Of a stretch of DNA of 64,000 bases, positions 47,930 to 57,480 are shown piece after piece. The position numbers were made by a program, and so were the translations under genes. The notes beneath the pieces are model-generated. The model did not search any database and was not told where the DNA came from. It saw only the letters and a program-made list of their open reading frames with translations. How positions within the stretch are numbered: position 1 is the first letter of the stretch; each line of letters opens with the position of its first letter. The DNA is taken from the NCBI GenBank assembly GCA_963823675.1, contig CAWGMT010000008.1:62001-126000 (forward strand), written 5' to 3'. Source of the stretch: CAWGMT01 sp963823675 (GTDB lineage: Bacteria; Planctomycetota; Planctomycetia; Isosphaerales; Isosphaeraceae).

Positions 47930-48529
47930 GTGATCTTGCAGTTCAGCGATTCGCAAACCTCGATCAGCCTGATGGACCAGCTTCGGCAGTCGCCCAGGAA
48001 TGCCGACGCCTGGGATCGGTTCATCCGGCGTTACAGGCCCAAGATCTACGGCTGGTGTCGCACCTGGGGGTTGCAGGAGGCTGATGCGGAGGACGTAGCC
48101 CAGGAAGTCATCGCCAAGCTCGCGCAGAAGATGGCGGGCTTTCAATACGACCGCTCGCGCTGTTTTCGCGCCTGGCTGAAGACGATCACCCAGCGCGCGC
48201 TCAGCGACTTCATCGCCAATCGTTCGCGGGTGGTTGGCGACCAATCGATCACGTTGCTACTTGAAAACATCGAGGCCCGCGCGGATCTCGAGCGGCGGAT
48301 CGAGGAGATCTTCAATCGCGAACTGCTGGAGCTGGCGATCGCACGCGTACGCGAGCGCGTCGCGCCGGGGACGTGGGATGCTTTCCGCTTGGTGGCGTTC
48401 GAGGGACGCTCGGGGGCCGAGGCGGCGCAGTTGCTGCGGATGCCCGTCGCCTCCGTCTTCGTGGCCAAGCATCGGGTTCAGAAGATGCTCAAGGAAGAGC
48501 TCACGCGACTCGAACGGCCGGATGTATAG
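47930..48529 (+). CDS. ECF-family RNA polymerase sigma factor without adjacent kinase
   Basis: 199 residues from GTG at 47930 (AAGGGA just upstream); a TTG at 47906 lies in a palindrome and is less likely. It begins MILQFSDSQTSISLMDQLRQ. Region 2 includes AWDRFIRRYRPKIYGWCRTW and EADAEDVAQEVIAKL. Region 4 is AFRLVAFEGRSGAEAAQLLR, then MPVASVFVAKHRVQKMLKEE. Homologues of this type normally precede a Ser/Thr kinase. Here the stop codon TAG (48527-48529) lies at the left end of an IS3-type remnant, so any downstream partner has been displaced or lost. The C-terminus itself looks complete. Confidence 0.85.
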   Translation: MILQFSDSQTSISLMDQLRQSPRNADAWDRFIRRYRPKIYGWCRTWGLQEADAEDVAQEVIAKLAQKMAGFQYDRSRCFRAWLKTITQRALSDFIANRSRVVGDQSITLLLENIEARADLERRIEEIFNRELLELAIARVRERVAPGTWDAFRLVAFEGRSGAEAAQLLRMPVASVFVAKHRVQKMLKEELTRLERPDV

Positions 48530-48807
48530 TGGACCCCAGAAGGTGGACCACTCGGGCCAATCTTGAGCCGGCCGATCTGCTCGTAGAACTCGGCCTGGAT
48601 CGCTTGGCTCTCGTCGTGGTCGCGGCGGCGTCCGTCGCGGAAGTTGGATTCGATGCCGTCCAGCAGTTGCTTCTTCCAGTGACTGATCTGGGCGGAGTGG
48701 ACCTGATACCCTCCTGACAGCTCGGCGGGGGTCCTGGTCTGCTGAGCGGCCTCCAGAGCGACCCGCGCCTTGAAGGCTGCCGGATATCGCTTGTTCGTGC
48801 CTCTCAT
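48478..48807 (-). pseudogene. IS3-family OrfA transposase, C-terminally truncated
   Basis: MRGTNKRYPAAFKARVALEA, then AQQTRTPAELSGGYQVHSAQ and ISHWKKQLLDGIESNF form the HTH_Tnp_1 domain of OrfA. RRRDHDESQAIQAEFYEQIG is the following leucine-zipper-like helix, after which the usual ERDFL-type end and the whole OrfB are missing. The frame then runs by chance through the IS end into the sigma gene's 3' region. The partner integrase is absent, so the element cannot move by itself. An upstream in-frame ATG at 48843 is less likely. Confidence 0.72.
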
Positions 48808-48887
48808 GACGCTCCTCGGAATGCAAAAGTGGTCTTCGATCACTTTAACATCTCGAGTGACCCAGTGTTAGGGGTCCACCTCAGGTC
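48527..48887. mobile_element. Remnant of an IS3-type insertion sequence
   Basis: The left end (AGTGGACCCCAGAAGGTGGA) and right end (GGGGTCCACCTC, about 48875-48886) carry inverted GGTGGACCCC-like termini. Only the first gene (OrfA, minus strand) is inside; the OrfB integrase is gone, leaving about 360 bases. The left end coincides with the stop codon of the sigma gene. Confidence 0.65.
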
Positions 48888-48989
48888 GACGACAGCAGCG
48901 CCGGGCCTTGCCGCCTGTCGGACGGATCCGTTGTGGGATAAGATGAGAGGATCTCCGGAGGAAAACGCGTTTCGGGTCGAGGACCGCTC

Positions 48990-49911
48990 ATGAGCACGAT
49001 CTCCAAACGATCGCCCCAATCTGCATCGCGCAACCATCAGAACCCGCCAAGAACGGACCACGCCTCCTTCGCGTATGGCTGGCGGTACGTGCCCCGCCCG
49101 GGACGCAACGGCCGTACCCAGCGGGAGCGCATCCCGTTGACGCTGGAGGATGTGCTGCACCCCCAGGAAGGAGACGTTCTGGTGCCCGGTGATCCCCATG
49201 CCGACGACTGCACCTACTTGCGGTACGTCGCCAAGGACCGCAACGCCGATGATGACTCGGTCGTCGTCTTGACCGACTGTGACATCTACTGGGACATTGC
49301 CGAGCTGAAAAACCACCGTCCCGATTTGGCGGTGATCTTCGGGGTGAAACGGCGGCGGGATTGGCCGTCGTTTGACGTCAAGAAGGAGAAGGTGCGGCCG
49401 AAGTTGATCGTCGAGGTGGCCTCGCTCCAGACGCGGGTCGTGGATGTCGAGGACAAGGTGATCGAGTATGCCCGCGCGGGTGCCGCATTACGTGATCGCG
49501 GATGTGGACGAGGCCACGGGACGGCGGCGGTTGACGCTGAAGGCTTACCGTCTCAAGGGGCGGCGGCGGGCGTACGAGCCGGTGAAAGTCAACGAGCGTG
49601 GCTGGGCGTGGCTGGAGCCGCTCGGGTTGTGGCTGGGGGTGAAAGCCAACCCGGACACCGGAGGGGACCGTCTGGCGTTGTTCGACCCGGAGACCGGCCT
49701 GGAGATCGCCGACTACACGGCGATCCGGCGCGCACGCGATGCGGCCGACGCCCGCGCCGACCTTGCCGAAGATCGAGCCGACGCCGAGACCCAGGCCCGG
49801 GCCGGCGCCGAAGCCCGGGCCGACGCCGAAGCACAGGCCCGGGCCGACGCCGAGACCCGCTTGCGCCAGGCGGAAGCCGAACTGCGCCGGCTCCGGAAGC
49901 GAAGATCCTAG
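48990..49911 (+). CDS. Uma2-family putative restriction endonuclease-like protein, one frameshift
   Basis: Starts MSTISKRSPQSASRNHQNPP at 48990. The Uma2 (DUF820) fold is visible: HPQEGDVLVPGDPHADDCTY, RPDLAVIFGVKRRRDWPSFD, KVRPKLIVEVASLQTRVVDV, EDKVIEYARA, with the PD...E-x-K-like acidic/basic residues. At 49473-49478 the frame shifts; adding one CG gives ARVPHYVIADVDEATGRRRL, the normal family continuation. The C-terminal part is an Ala/Arg/Glu coiled coil (RADAETQARAGAEARADAEA). The reconstructed length is about 308 residues, typical of long Uma2 proteins. Function is unproven in the family; many planctomycetes carry dozens of copies. Confidence 0.82.
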
Positions 49912-49952
49912 TGCTTTGTCACAGCTTAATTGTCGGGTCCGAGTATCCGATT

Positions 49953-51349
49953 TTAGATACCAGAGCCCACGATGCGCACTCGAATGATCGCCGGCCGGTC
50001 GAGGCGGCAGACCACGACACGGCGCAAGAGATCGTGGTGGTACTGAACGTCCCGAGGAGCGCACTCAATCAAGGAACCGGCGGGAAATTCATCCTTGGGT
50101 AGGAAGATCTCCGTGTCGCCACACTCGGGATGGTGTTCCCATACGAATTCCAGAGCGTGACGAGACTCCGTGTCGTAGCGGAAGCAGTGCGGTTCTCCGG
50201 CAGTGTAGCGTGGATAGGGTCGTGGGCGAAAGTTGGGACGTGGGCGTCCATCGGGAGTGAACATGGCGAGGTCCTCGTCGTTCCAGCCGTCCTTGCGGCC
50301 CGGGTCCAGCCCGGGGTGTAGTTCCACTGGGCGCCCGAGGCAAGGCTGGCGTCGAGACAGTCGTAGATTGCCGCGACATAATCGCCGGCCCGGTGCGCCG
50401 TCGCCCCCACTCCAAACTCGCCGACAAAAAGCGGGGCATTCCACTCGCTTGCCTTGGACTCCATGCGCGAGAAGGCCTGTTGCATGCCGAAGGTCGTGCC
50501 ATGCCAGCGATTGAGCGCGAGCGTCAGAAGGCGATAGTAATGGGGGGCATAGACCACACCGTCAACATCGGGTCGAGGCAGTCTCGACTGAAGCCCGCAG
50601 TTGGTGGTGATCTGGCCTTCGAGGAACAGAATCGCCGCCGGATCGGCGCCGCGCACGACCAAGGCCGCGTCGCGATAGAGCGGAGCCAGATCCCGGCGCT
50701 CGTCGCCCCACGGCTCATTGATCAAATCGTAGCCGATCACGCCAGGCACGCCCGCGAGCGTCGCGGCGACACGCCCGAGCATCGCCAGGAAGCGGCTGCG
50801 TGTTCCGGTTGCATCGGAGAAGAAATCGTCGAACGACCGGTGCGTGGTCCGGTCCGAGACCATCAGAAGCGGCCAGGCCTTGCACGATGGTCCGTTATCC
50901 GGCCGCGACAGCGCACCACGCGGCGAGACCGCCCACGCGGGAAAGCCGTCGCCACTTCCCCTTGAGGCGTAGCGTGAGAAGCCGTCCTGGTGGATATCAA
51001 TGATGACGTACATCCCGCGCGACGAGGCCGCGAGTGCGATGGCCCTCAGGCCCGCAAGATAGGCCTCGTTGTAGACGCCCGGCGACGGCTCGTAGGCTTC
51101 CCAGATCATGAGCAGCCGTACGACATTCATGCCAAGGCCTTCAAGACGGTCGAAGTCCGCGGTTGTGAGGTTGGGCAAGAACGGCGGGACCTTGGCGTCG
51201 CCCGACACGTTGACACCGCGAAGAATCACGACTCGGCCCGATGAGTCAACAAAGTGCCGCCCTTCGACCCGCAACGGAGCAAGAGTCAACGCGCCCACGT
51301 CGGTGCCTGACATCAGGAGGAAGGCGGCCAGCACCAGGGATTTGTTCAA
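49953..51349 (-). CDS. Exported glycoside hydrolase family 5 (endoglycoceramidase-like), one frameshift
   Basis: The likely start is TTG at 51349, giving the signal peptide MNKSLVLAAFLLMSGTDVGA; longer frames reach 51607 but look non-coding. The GH5 barrel shows GRVVILRGVNVSGDAKVPPF, LGMNVVRLLMIWEAYEPSPG, YVIIDIHQDGFSRYASRGSG, GYDLINEPWG (acid/base Glu, near 210) and PLFVGEFGVG (nucleophile Glu, near 311). At about 50305 the frame shifts inside QWNYTPGW and the family sequence continues as GRKDGWNDEDLAMF and a beta-sandwich C-terminal domain (YPRYTAGEPHCFRYDTESRH, FLPKDEFPAGSLIE) to the stop at 49953. Restoring one G repairs it. About 466 residues. The endoglycoceramidase-like subgroup is suggested by the IHQDGFSRY and YTP...DGWN motifs; the substrate is not known. 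Confidence 0.82.
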
Positions 51350-51743
51350 GTGAAGGTGTCGAATTCGCCGATTGTACGAATCGAGTCGCCAAGTTCCTGG
51401 CCGCCCTAGAATGGCCGATTGCAGGGTGGAAAAGGAGGCGATCGCCGGGTTGTGCGCACACTCTCCGCTCGGATTCCATCGCGGAATTCCCTCGTTTTGA
51501 GCCCGAATTAAGCCGGTGGATCTTGCCGCAGTACAAGCGGGTCCGCGCGGCCTTTCGCTCCAGTAATGGGAAACGGGCGGCGCCATGTGACATTGCTGTG
51601 CGCACACGCCCGAAGAGAGCCCGCAAGGCAGGCCGTGCCGGGGTTGGTCCGCTCGATCGTGATGCCTTCTATCGCCGTGCCAGCGCCGCAGCAGGGCTCC
51701 GTCGAGACGACAAAGCTCCCCTCACGAGGAAAGCGAGGGTCCC
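51350..51743. other. Spacer between divergent genes
   Basis: 394 bases. No conserved protein was seen on either strand. It should contain the promoters of the GH5 gene and of the sigma/kinase pair; none was recognised with confidence. Confidence 0.4.
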
Positions 51744-52352
51744 GTGGCGTCAGCGAGCGAAGGCTCGGTCACCCGATGTGTGCGTGATATCGGAAGCGGC
51801 GATGCCGCCGCCGCGACGCTGTTGTGGGAGCGGTACTTCACGCTCTTGGTTCAGGTCGCCAAGAAGCGCCTGGCACGCTCGGGGAGCACCGGCGCGGACG
51901 CAGACGAGGAAGATGCCGCCCTGAGCGCATTCGTGAGTTTCTGCACGGCGGCCGGGGAGGGGCGGTTCCCGGGTTTGCTTGACCGGGAGGAGCTATGGCG
52001 GCTACTCGTCGTGATCACGGCGCGCAAGGTCGGCGAACAGGTGGATCGCCGCCGCGCACTTAAACGTGGTGGGCACCTGCACCGCGTGGAGGGCTCCGAG
52101 GCAAACGGACTGACGTCTGGACTCGCCGCGGCGCTTGCCCGCGAGGCCAACCCGGAAGTCGCCGCCATGGTTGCCGAAGAGACGTGCCTCCTGCTCGAGC
52201 GGCTGGGCAACAGCCAGCTCCAGGCGATCGCCCTGTGGCGGATGGAAGGTTATACCGCCGACGAGATCGCCCAACGGCTTGGCTGTACCCGGCGCACCGT
52301 CGCGCGCAAGCTCGAATTGATCCGCGACGCATGGAAAGGGGAGCTGGAATGA
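51744..52352 (+). CDS. ECF-family RNA polymerase sigma factor, kinase-coupled
   Basis: 202 residues from GTG at 51744 (MASASEGSVTRCVRDIGSGD). Region 2: TLLWERYFTLLVQVAKKRLA and DADEEDAALSAFVSFC. Region 4: ALWRMEGYTADEIAQRLGCT, RRTVARKLELIRDAW. It is closely related in layout and motifs to the 19875 sigma. The stop overlaps the kinase start by four bases (ATGA at 52349-52352), so translation is coupled. Same class of planctomycete kinase-linked ECF factor. Confidence 0.88.
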   Translation: MASASEGSVTRCVRDIGSGDAAAATLLWERYFTLLVQVAKKRLARSGSTGADADEEDAALSAFVSFCTAAGEGRFPGLLDREELWRLLVVITARKVGEQVDRRRALKRGGHLHRVEGSEANGLTSGLAAALAREANPEVAAMVAEETCLLLERLGNSQLQAIALWRMEGYTADEIAQRLGCTRRTVARKLELIRDAWKGELE

Positions 52353-55300
52353 CCGACGACCGGTCGCAGACGGGGCCGACCGCTCGTCGTCTGAGGGTTG
52401 GCTCGCGGGTTATTCGCATTGACGACGCGTGCGACCGCTATGAGGCGGGCTGGGTTTCCGGGCCGCGGCCCAGGATCGAGCAATTCCTTGACCAGGTTGC
52501 CGCCATCGAGCGGCCGTCGCTCCTCCGCGAGCTGCTCGCGATCGAGCTGGAGATCCGGCGCGGGCGGGGCGAAGCGCCCACAGCAGAGGAATACCTGGCC
52601 CGGTTCCCTGACAATTCCGCGCTCGTCAACGACGCGTTCACCGTGGGCCGGTCCACCGAGTCGGGCATCCTCGAGCGCGACATGCCGCAAGCCCTTCAGA
52701 GGGGCGTGCTCGATGGCCGAAACCCAGGCGCGGAGGGAATCGCCGGCTACCGGATCGTCGACGAGCTGGGGCGTGGCGGGATGGGGGTCGTGTTTCGCGC
52801 CCGGCAAGTTGCGCTCGGACGGACTGTGGCCTTGAAGATGATCCGGGCCGCGCATCTCGCGTCAGAGGCCGAGCGGCAACGGTTCCGTATCGAGGCCGAG
52901 GCCGCGGCCGCACTGGACCACCCGAACATCGTGCCAATTTATGAGGTGGGCGAATGCGCAGGCCGCCTCTACTACACCATGAAGCTGGTCGAGGGGGGAT
53001 GCCTGGCGCGCTGGCTCGAGCAAAACGTGCCCAAGCCGCGCGATGCGGCGTTCATCGTCGCGCAGGCGGCCCGAGCGGTCGGTGCGGCCCACCGCCAGGG
53101 GATCCTGCATCGCGACCTCAAGCCGGCGAACATTCTCATCGATCGCGACGGCAAGCCGCACATCACCGACTTCGGCCTAGCCAAGCGAATCGGGGTGGAT
53201 TGTGAACTCACCGAGCCGGGCGACTCGTGGGTACACCGAGCTACATGTCCCCCGAGCAAGCGGCCGGCGGCGTGCGCGGATTGACCACCGCGTCAGACGT
53301 CTACAGCCTGGGAGCGATCCTCTATCGCCTCCTGACGGGACGCCCGCCGTTTCGGGGCGATTCGGTGATGCAGACGCTCCATGACGTGCGCGATCGCACC
53401 CCCGATCGACCTCGATCCCTCGATCCCACGCTGCACCGCGACCTGGAGACAATCTGTCTGAAGTGTTTGGAAAAACTGCCCGAGAGGAGATACCGATCGG
53501 CCGACTCGCTGGCCGAAGATCTGGAGCGATGGTTGCGCGGCGAACCGATCGCGGCCCGCGCGGTCGGGCCCATCGAGCGGGCGGCGCTCTGGTGCCGCCG
53601 CAACAAGCTGCTCGCCAGTCTCAGCGCAGCGCTTGCGGCGGCCTTGATTGTCGGGTTCGCCGCAGTTTGCATCGAGTGGCGCCGGGCCGAGGCGAGTTAC
53701 CGCGACGCGACAACGCAGCGACGTTTTGCCCAGCAAAACCTTGCTCGGGAGCAGGCCGCCAACGAGGCACTCCGCCAGGCGAACGCGACAATCGAGGAGA
53801 CCAATGCCGCGCTGCGGGCGGCCAACTCGGTTGAGAAGGCTGCGCGGCAAGCCGCCCAGGTGCGGGGGGATCTGATCCTGGATGCGATCAAGCGGTTCTA
53901 TATCGGGGCGAGTCAGGACGTACTGCTCAAGGAGCCACGCCCCGAGTCGTTGCGGAAGCGACTCCTGAGTTCGGCGCTCGAGTTTTATCAAAGGCTCCAG
54001 TCGGCTCTTGCCTCCAGCGGCACGGATCCGCTCACCCAGGCAGAGCTGGCTCGTGCCTTCCACAATGCCGGGACGATCACGGCGTGGATCGGCTCCCGGC
54101 CCGATGCGATCGCTGCGCATCGCCGCGCGCTGAAGATTCGCCAGACTCTCGTCGACGGCGGCGATGGGGCCAGATCAGACGCTCGAGAGGAGCTGGCGCT
54201 CAGCTACCTCGCTCTGGGCGCCCTCCTGGAAGACCTCCGTCACAGCGACGAAGCCGAAGCGCAACTCCAGAAGGCGAGTGCGATCCTCGAGGGCCTCGCC
54301 AACGGTAGCAAGGACAATGCACGCTACCTGGTGAACCTCTCCGAGGTCTACTCCCGGCTCGGCGAGCTGTTCCGCCGGTCTGGACGGACAGACGACCAGA
54401 TGAAGGCCTTGCGGCGAATGGTCGATACGGCCGAGCGCGCAGCACAGGCTGATCCGGCGTTCCGCCAGCAACTGGCTGCCCATTTGAATAATCTCGGCTG
54501 GGCACTGGCCGGCCAGGGCCTTGCCGGCGACGCTCTGGTCGTGTATCAGCGGGCGCGCGCGATGGTGGAGCAGCTCGTGCGCCAGGAGCCCCAGTCCCAC
54601 GAGCTGCGCCTACTCCTGTCACATATCCTGGGCAACATCGGCGGGCTCGAGGCGGGTCAAGGCCGATCAGCGGAGGCACTGGCGTCGTTTACCAAGGCGA
54701 TTGCGGCCTCGAAGGCCGCCGTAGCGGCCTCGAAGGCCGTCGTCGCGGCCTCGCCCAGTGTGATCCAATCCCGCGTCTCTATTGACAGCCTGTACCACAA
54801 ATTGGGGATGTTGCTTGGCGACCTGGGCCGTTATGAGGAAGCAGGCGAGGCTTTCCACAAGGCCCGTGACGTGCGCGAGGTGCTCGCGCGCGACTTCCCG
54901 GAAGATCCGGACTTCCAAGACCAGCTCGCAGAGATCGACCACAACATCGGCGTGCTCCATTTTTCACTGGGACACGGCAAGGACGCATTCCAGGCTTATG
55001 CTCACGCCCGCGAATGCTGGGAGCGTCTGGCCGCCGCGCACCCGGAGCAAATTGATATCGCCACGTGCTTGGGCGGCGTGTATTGCCATCTCGGCAGGGT
55101 CGAGGTTGAGACCTTGGGCCATCCGCGGACCGGCGTGGAGTGGTGCAACCGCGCGGTCGAAAAGCTTGGGGAAATTCTCAAGCGCGTGCCCGCGAACGCC
55201 GAGGCCCGCAAATTCCTGGCACTTTCGTATCGGACACGCGCGCTGGCTCTTTTGGCTTTGGGACGCCGCGCCGAGGGACGGGCTGACCTGGATCGCGCTT

Positions 55301-55719
55301 TGGAGATCGCACCTATCTCGCAGAAGGACGAGCTACGGGTCACCCGTGCTATGTTTCTGGGCATGGTGGGAGAATATGCCGCGGCGGTGTCGGAGGCGCG
55401 TGCGATCGCGGACGCAGCCCGGTTGCCCGCGGGCCCTGCCGCGTACGATCTGGCTTGCGTGTATGCAGTCGCGTCCGCCACCGCGGCTGCCGACCGTCGG
55501 CTGCCGGAGCTGGAGCGCTGCGCACGCGCCGACGACCTGGCGGCTCGGGCGATTGCGGAGCTACGGCGGGCGCACGCCGCAGGTTTCTTCGATGATCGAT
55601 CCAATCTGGACCATCTCGACCACGACGGCCGCCTGTTTCCTTTGCGATCACGGCCAGATTATCAGGTCGTGCGGCTCGACCTGGCGTTTCCCATCAACCC
55701 GTTTGCGGCGCGGCGATGA
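52349..55719 (+). CDS. Membrane-anchored Ser/Thr protein kinase with TPR region, one frameshift
   Basis: MTDDRSQTGPTARRLRVGSR at 52349. An N-terminal module (DACDRYEAGWVSGPRPRIEQ, LLRELLAIELEIRRGRGEAP, EEYLARFP) is related to that of the kinase array. Kinase about 133-395: ELGRGGMGVVFRA, VALKMIRAA, ILHRDLKPANILIDRDG, ITDFGLAKRI. The frame then shifts near 53222 within the activation segment and resumes as GTPSYMSPEQAAGGVRG. One missing base would repair it. Membrane segment SAALAAALIVGFAAVCIEW (about 422-440), then a helical TPR-like region of 600 residues ending LDLAFPINPFAARR, the same tail as in the 8886 kinase. Probable signalling partner of the overlapping sigma. Confidence 0.87.
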
Positions 55720-55926
55720 CCAAGGCAGTGGGAAAGGCCGGTTGAGAGCCGCTGAGAAATCGAGCATTTGCCGTGAGCGATCGGAGACGATGAGCCTCTA
55801 AGGGAGCAGGCCGGACCGTTGCCGCTGCGCTCAACCTTATTTCGCAGTTCGGTGGGGTCCGTGCTCAACCCTGCTTCGCTGGTTCAAACGAACGGTGGTG
55901 GCTATAATCGAGGTCAGGAGAAAGCC

Positions 55927-56667
55927 ATGCCGCTGCGCGATCACTTCCGGCCGCCAATATCCAAGCGCTCTTCATGGGAAGGGTTTCACGGTCTTTGGCC
56001 GGGCATCATCGTGCAACAATTAGCGCCTCGACTGCCGGACGGCTTCGTGGCGGAACCCCGCGTGCATCTGGGTAGCTTTTATGAGATCGATATCTGCGCA
56101 TTTGAGCAGCATGAAGAAAGTGAGCCCGTCTTCAGCTCAACCCGGGTGTCCAACGTCGGCATCGCCACGGCGCCTCAAGCACCGCCGGCGCCGATCCTCA
56201 CGTTAGATGCCGAATTCCCGGAACAGTACGCCTACGAAGTCCTGATCTTTGACCTCGAACGCGATCGCCGGTTGGTCGCGGCCGTTGAGATTGTCAGCCC
56301 GGCCAACAAGGACCGGCCCGAAAGCCGTCAGTTGTTTGTCGCCAAGTGCTTCAATTTGCTGCGCCAAGACGTCTGTCTGTCGATCGTCGATCTGATCACG
56401 ATCCGGCAATTCAACTTGTATACCGAGCTGCTCGCCCTGCTGAACAGTTGCGACCGGGCGCTCGGCGCGGCGCCGCCGCCGATCTACGCGGTCACTTGTC
56501 GCAAACGCCAGGTCGGCCGGCAGACGAAGCTGGATACCTGGTCCTATCCCCTGGCGGTCGGTCAGCCTCTCCCTTCTCTCCCGGTCTGGTTGTCGGAAAT
56601 ACTTTCAGTGACGCTCGACCTGGAAGCGAGCTATGAAGAGACGTGCCGGGTATTGCGGATTTCATGA
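55927..56667 (+). CDS. DUF4058-family protein
   Basis: 246 residues; the ATG at 55927 follows AGGAGAAAGCC, and the upstream in-frame extension to 55819 lacks conservation. Characteristic segments: WEGFHGLWPGIIVQQLAPRL, DGFVAEPRVHLGSFYEIDIC, YAYEVLIFDLERDRRLVAAV, EIVSPANKDRPESRQLFVAK, CFNLLRQDVCLSIVDLI. The arrangement with a central E-x-SPANK motif is reminiscent of a PD-(D/E)XK-like fold (compare Uma2), but activity is unknown. It is full length with no frame breaks. DUF4058 genes are abundant in planctomycetes and cyanobacteria. Confidence 0.85.
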   Translation: MPLRDHFRPPISKRSSWEGFHGLWPGIIVQQLAPRLPDGFVAEPRVHLGSFYEIDICAFEQHEESEPVFSSTRVSNVGIATAPQAPPAPILTLDAEFPEQYAYEVLIFDLERDRRLVAAVEIVSPANKDRPESRQLFVAKCFNLLRQDVCLSIVDLITIRQFNLYTELLALLNSCDRALGAAPPPIYAVTCRKRQVGRQTKLDTWSYPLAVGQPLPSLPVWLSEILSVTLDLEASYEETCRVLRIS

Positions 56668-56873
56668 CACCGGCCCGAGCGTCCGCGAGCGAAGCCGCAT
56701 CGAGCTGCCGTTGGGGCGGGACGGCTGGCCCAACGATCACATCCAGCGTCATCGCTATCATGTCTCGCGAACCAACCCCTTGCTATCGTGCTTCCTCAGG
56801 GGACGGACGAAGGCGCCACCTCTGCAAAGAGGTCACCCAGGCCTTCCGCAACAACAGCCCCAGCACGTTGAGG

Positions 56874-57056
56874 TCAAAGTGCTTGTATTTCCTGGGTCAC
56901 GTCGGCCGTAACGGGGAGCAGGCTCTCGGTCGCCAGGATCTCCGCGACATTGCGTGCGGCACCGACGACGGCGGTGCCTCGGAATTGCAGCTCTTCGGCG
57001 ATGGCCCGGCCGAAGCCGCGGCTCACCCCGGTGACGATGATGACTGGTGCGGCCAT
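56874..57056 (-). pseudogene. Short-chain dehydrogenase/reductase, N-terminal fragment
   Basis: MAAPVIIVTGVSRGFGRAIA, then EELQFRGTAVVGAARNVAEI, LATESLLPVTADVTQEIQAL. TGVSRGFG is the NAD(P)-binding Gly-rich loop, and the ADVT segment is the expected acidic adenine-binding position. Only 60 residues of a normal 230-250 remain; the catalytic Ser-Tyr-Lys region is missing. It lies in a gene-poor stretch (56668-57480). Confidence 0.7.
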
Positions 57057-57480
57057 GATCGAATTGTCCGTACCAGTATCGTGCCTACTTGGCTGCCACC
57101 TCACACGTCAGTCGGTTTCTTCGGGAACTAAATCGCCTTGCACAATTCCGGGAGGGCCGGCTGCCGGCGAGCCATTCTCCCAGGCGGCTCGGACGGAGCC
57201 TCGCCCTCCCAGGATCACGCAAGCCCATTTAGAAATCCGATTGGTTGAGGGGCAGAACAGTGCGCTCGTCGATCTCTTCGACATGGATCACGCCCGGAAG
57301 CTATTGGCGGCCTTCGAGCGAGCCTTCGGCAAACTGCCAGAGAACGCCAGCGAAACAGAGTGTGAAGAGGTAGGCTGAACGCCGGATTCGGGAGGCGAAC
57401 CTACCTCTTGCCGTCAATCGATGGCCTGGAGTCGGTCCCGCGCCGGCCTTGAGTCCGTCGCTCCGTGCCGGCGGTCCGGA
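57057..57480. other. Gene-poor stretch with a possible small coding remnant
   Basis: In the plus frame ending at 57378 there is a plausible peptide (AHLEIRLVEGQNSALVDLFD, then MDHARKLLAAFERAFGKLPE) with no good start codon. It may be the C-terminal end of a small protein whose 5' part was lost. Nothing else was seen. Confidence 0.25.

Noticed and set aside
48478..48560. C-terminal tail of the IS3 OrfA frame running into the sigma gene
   Set aside because: Read-through beyond the IS end by chance; not counted as part of the transposase homology.
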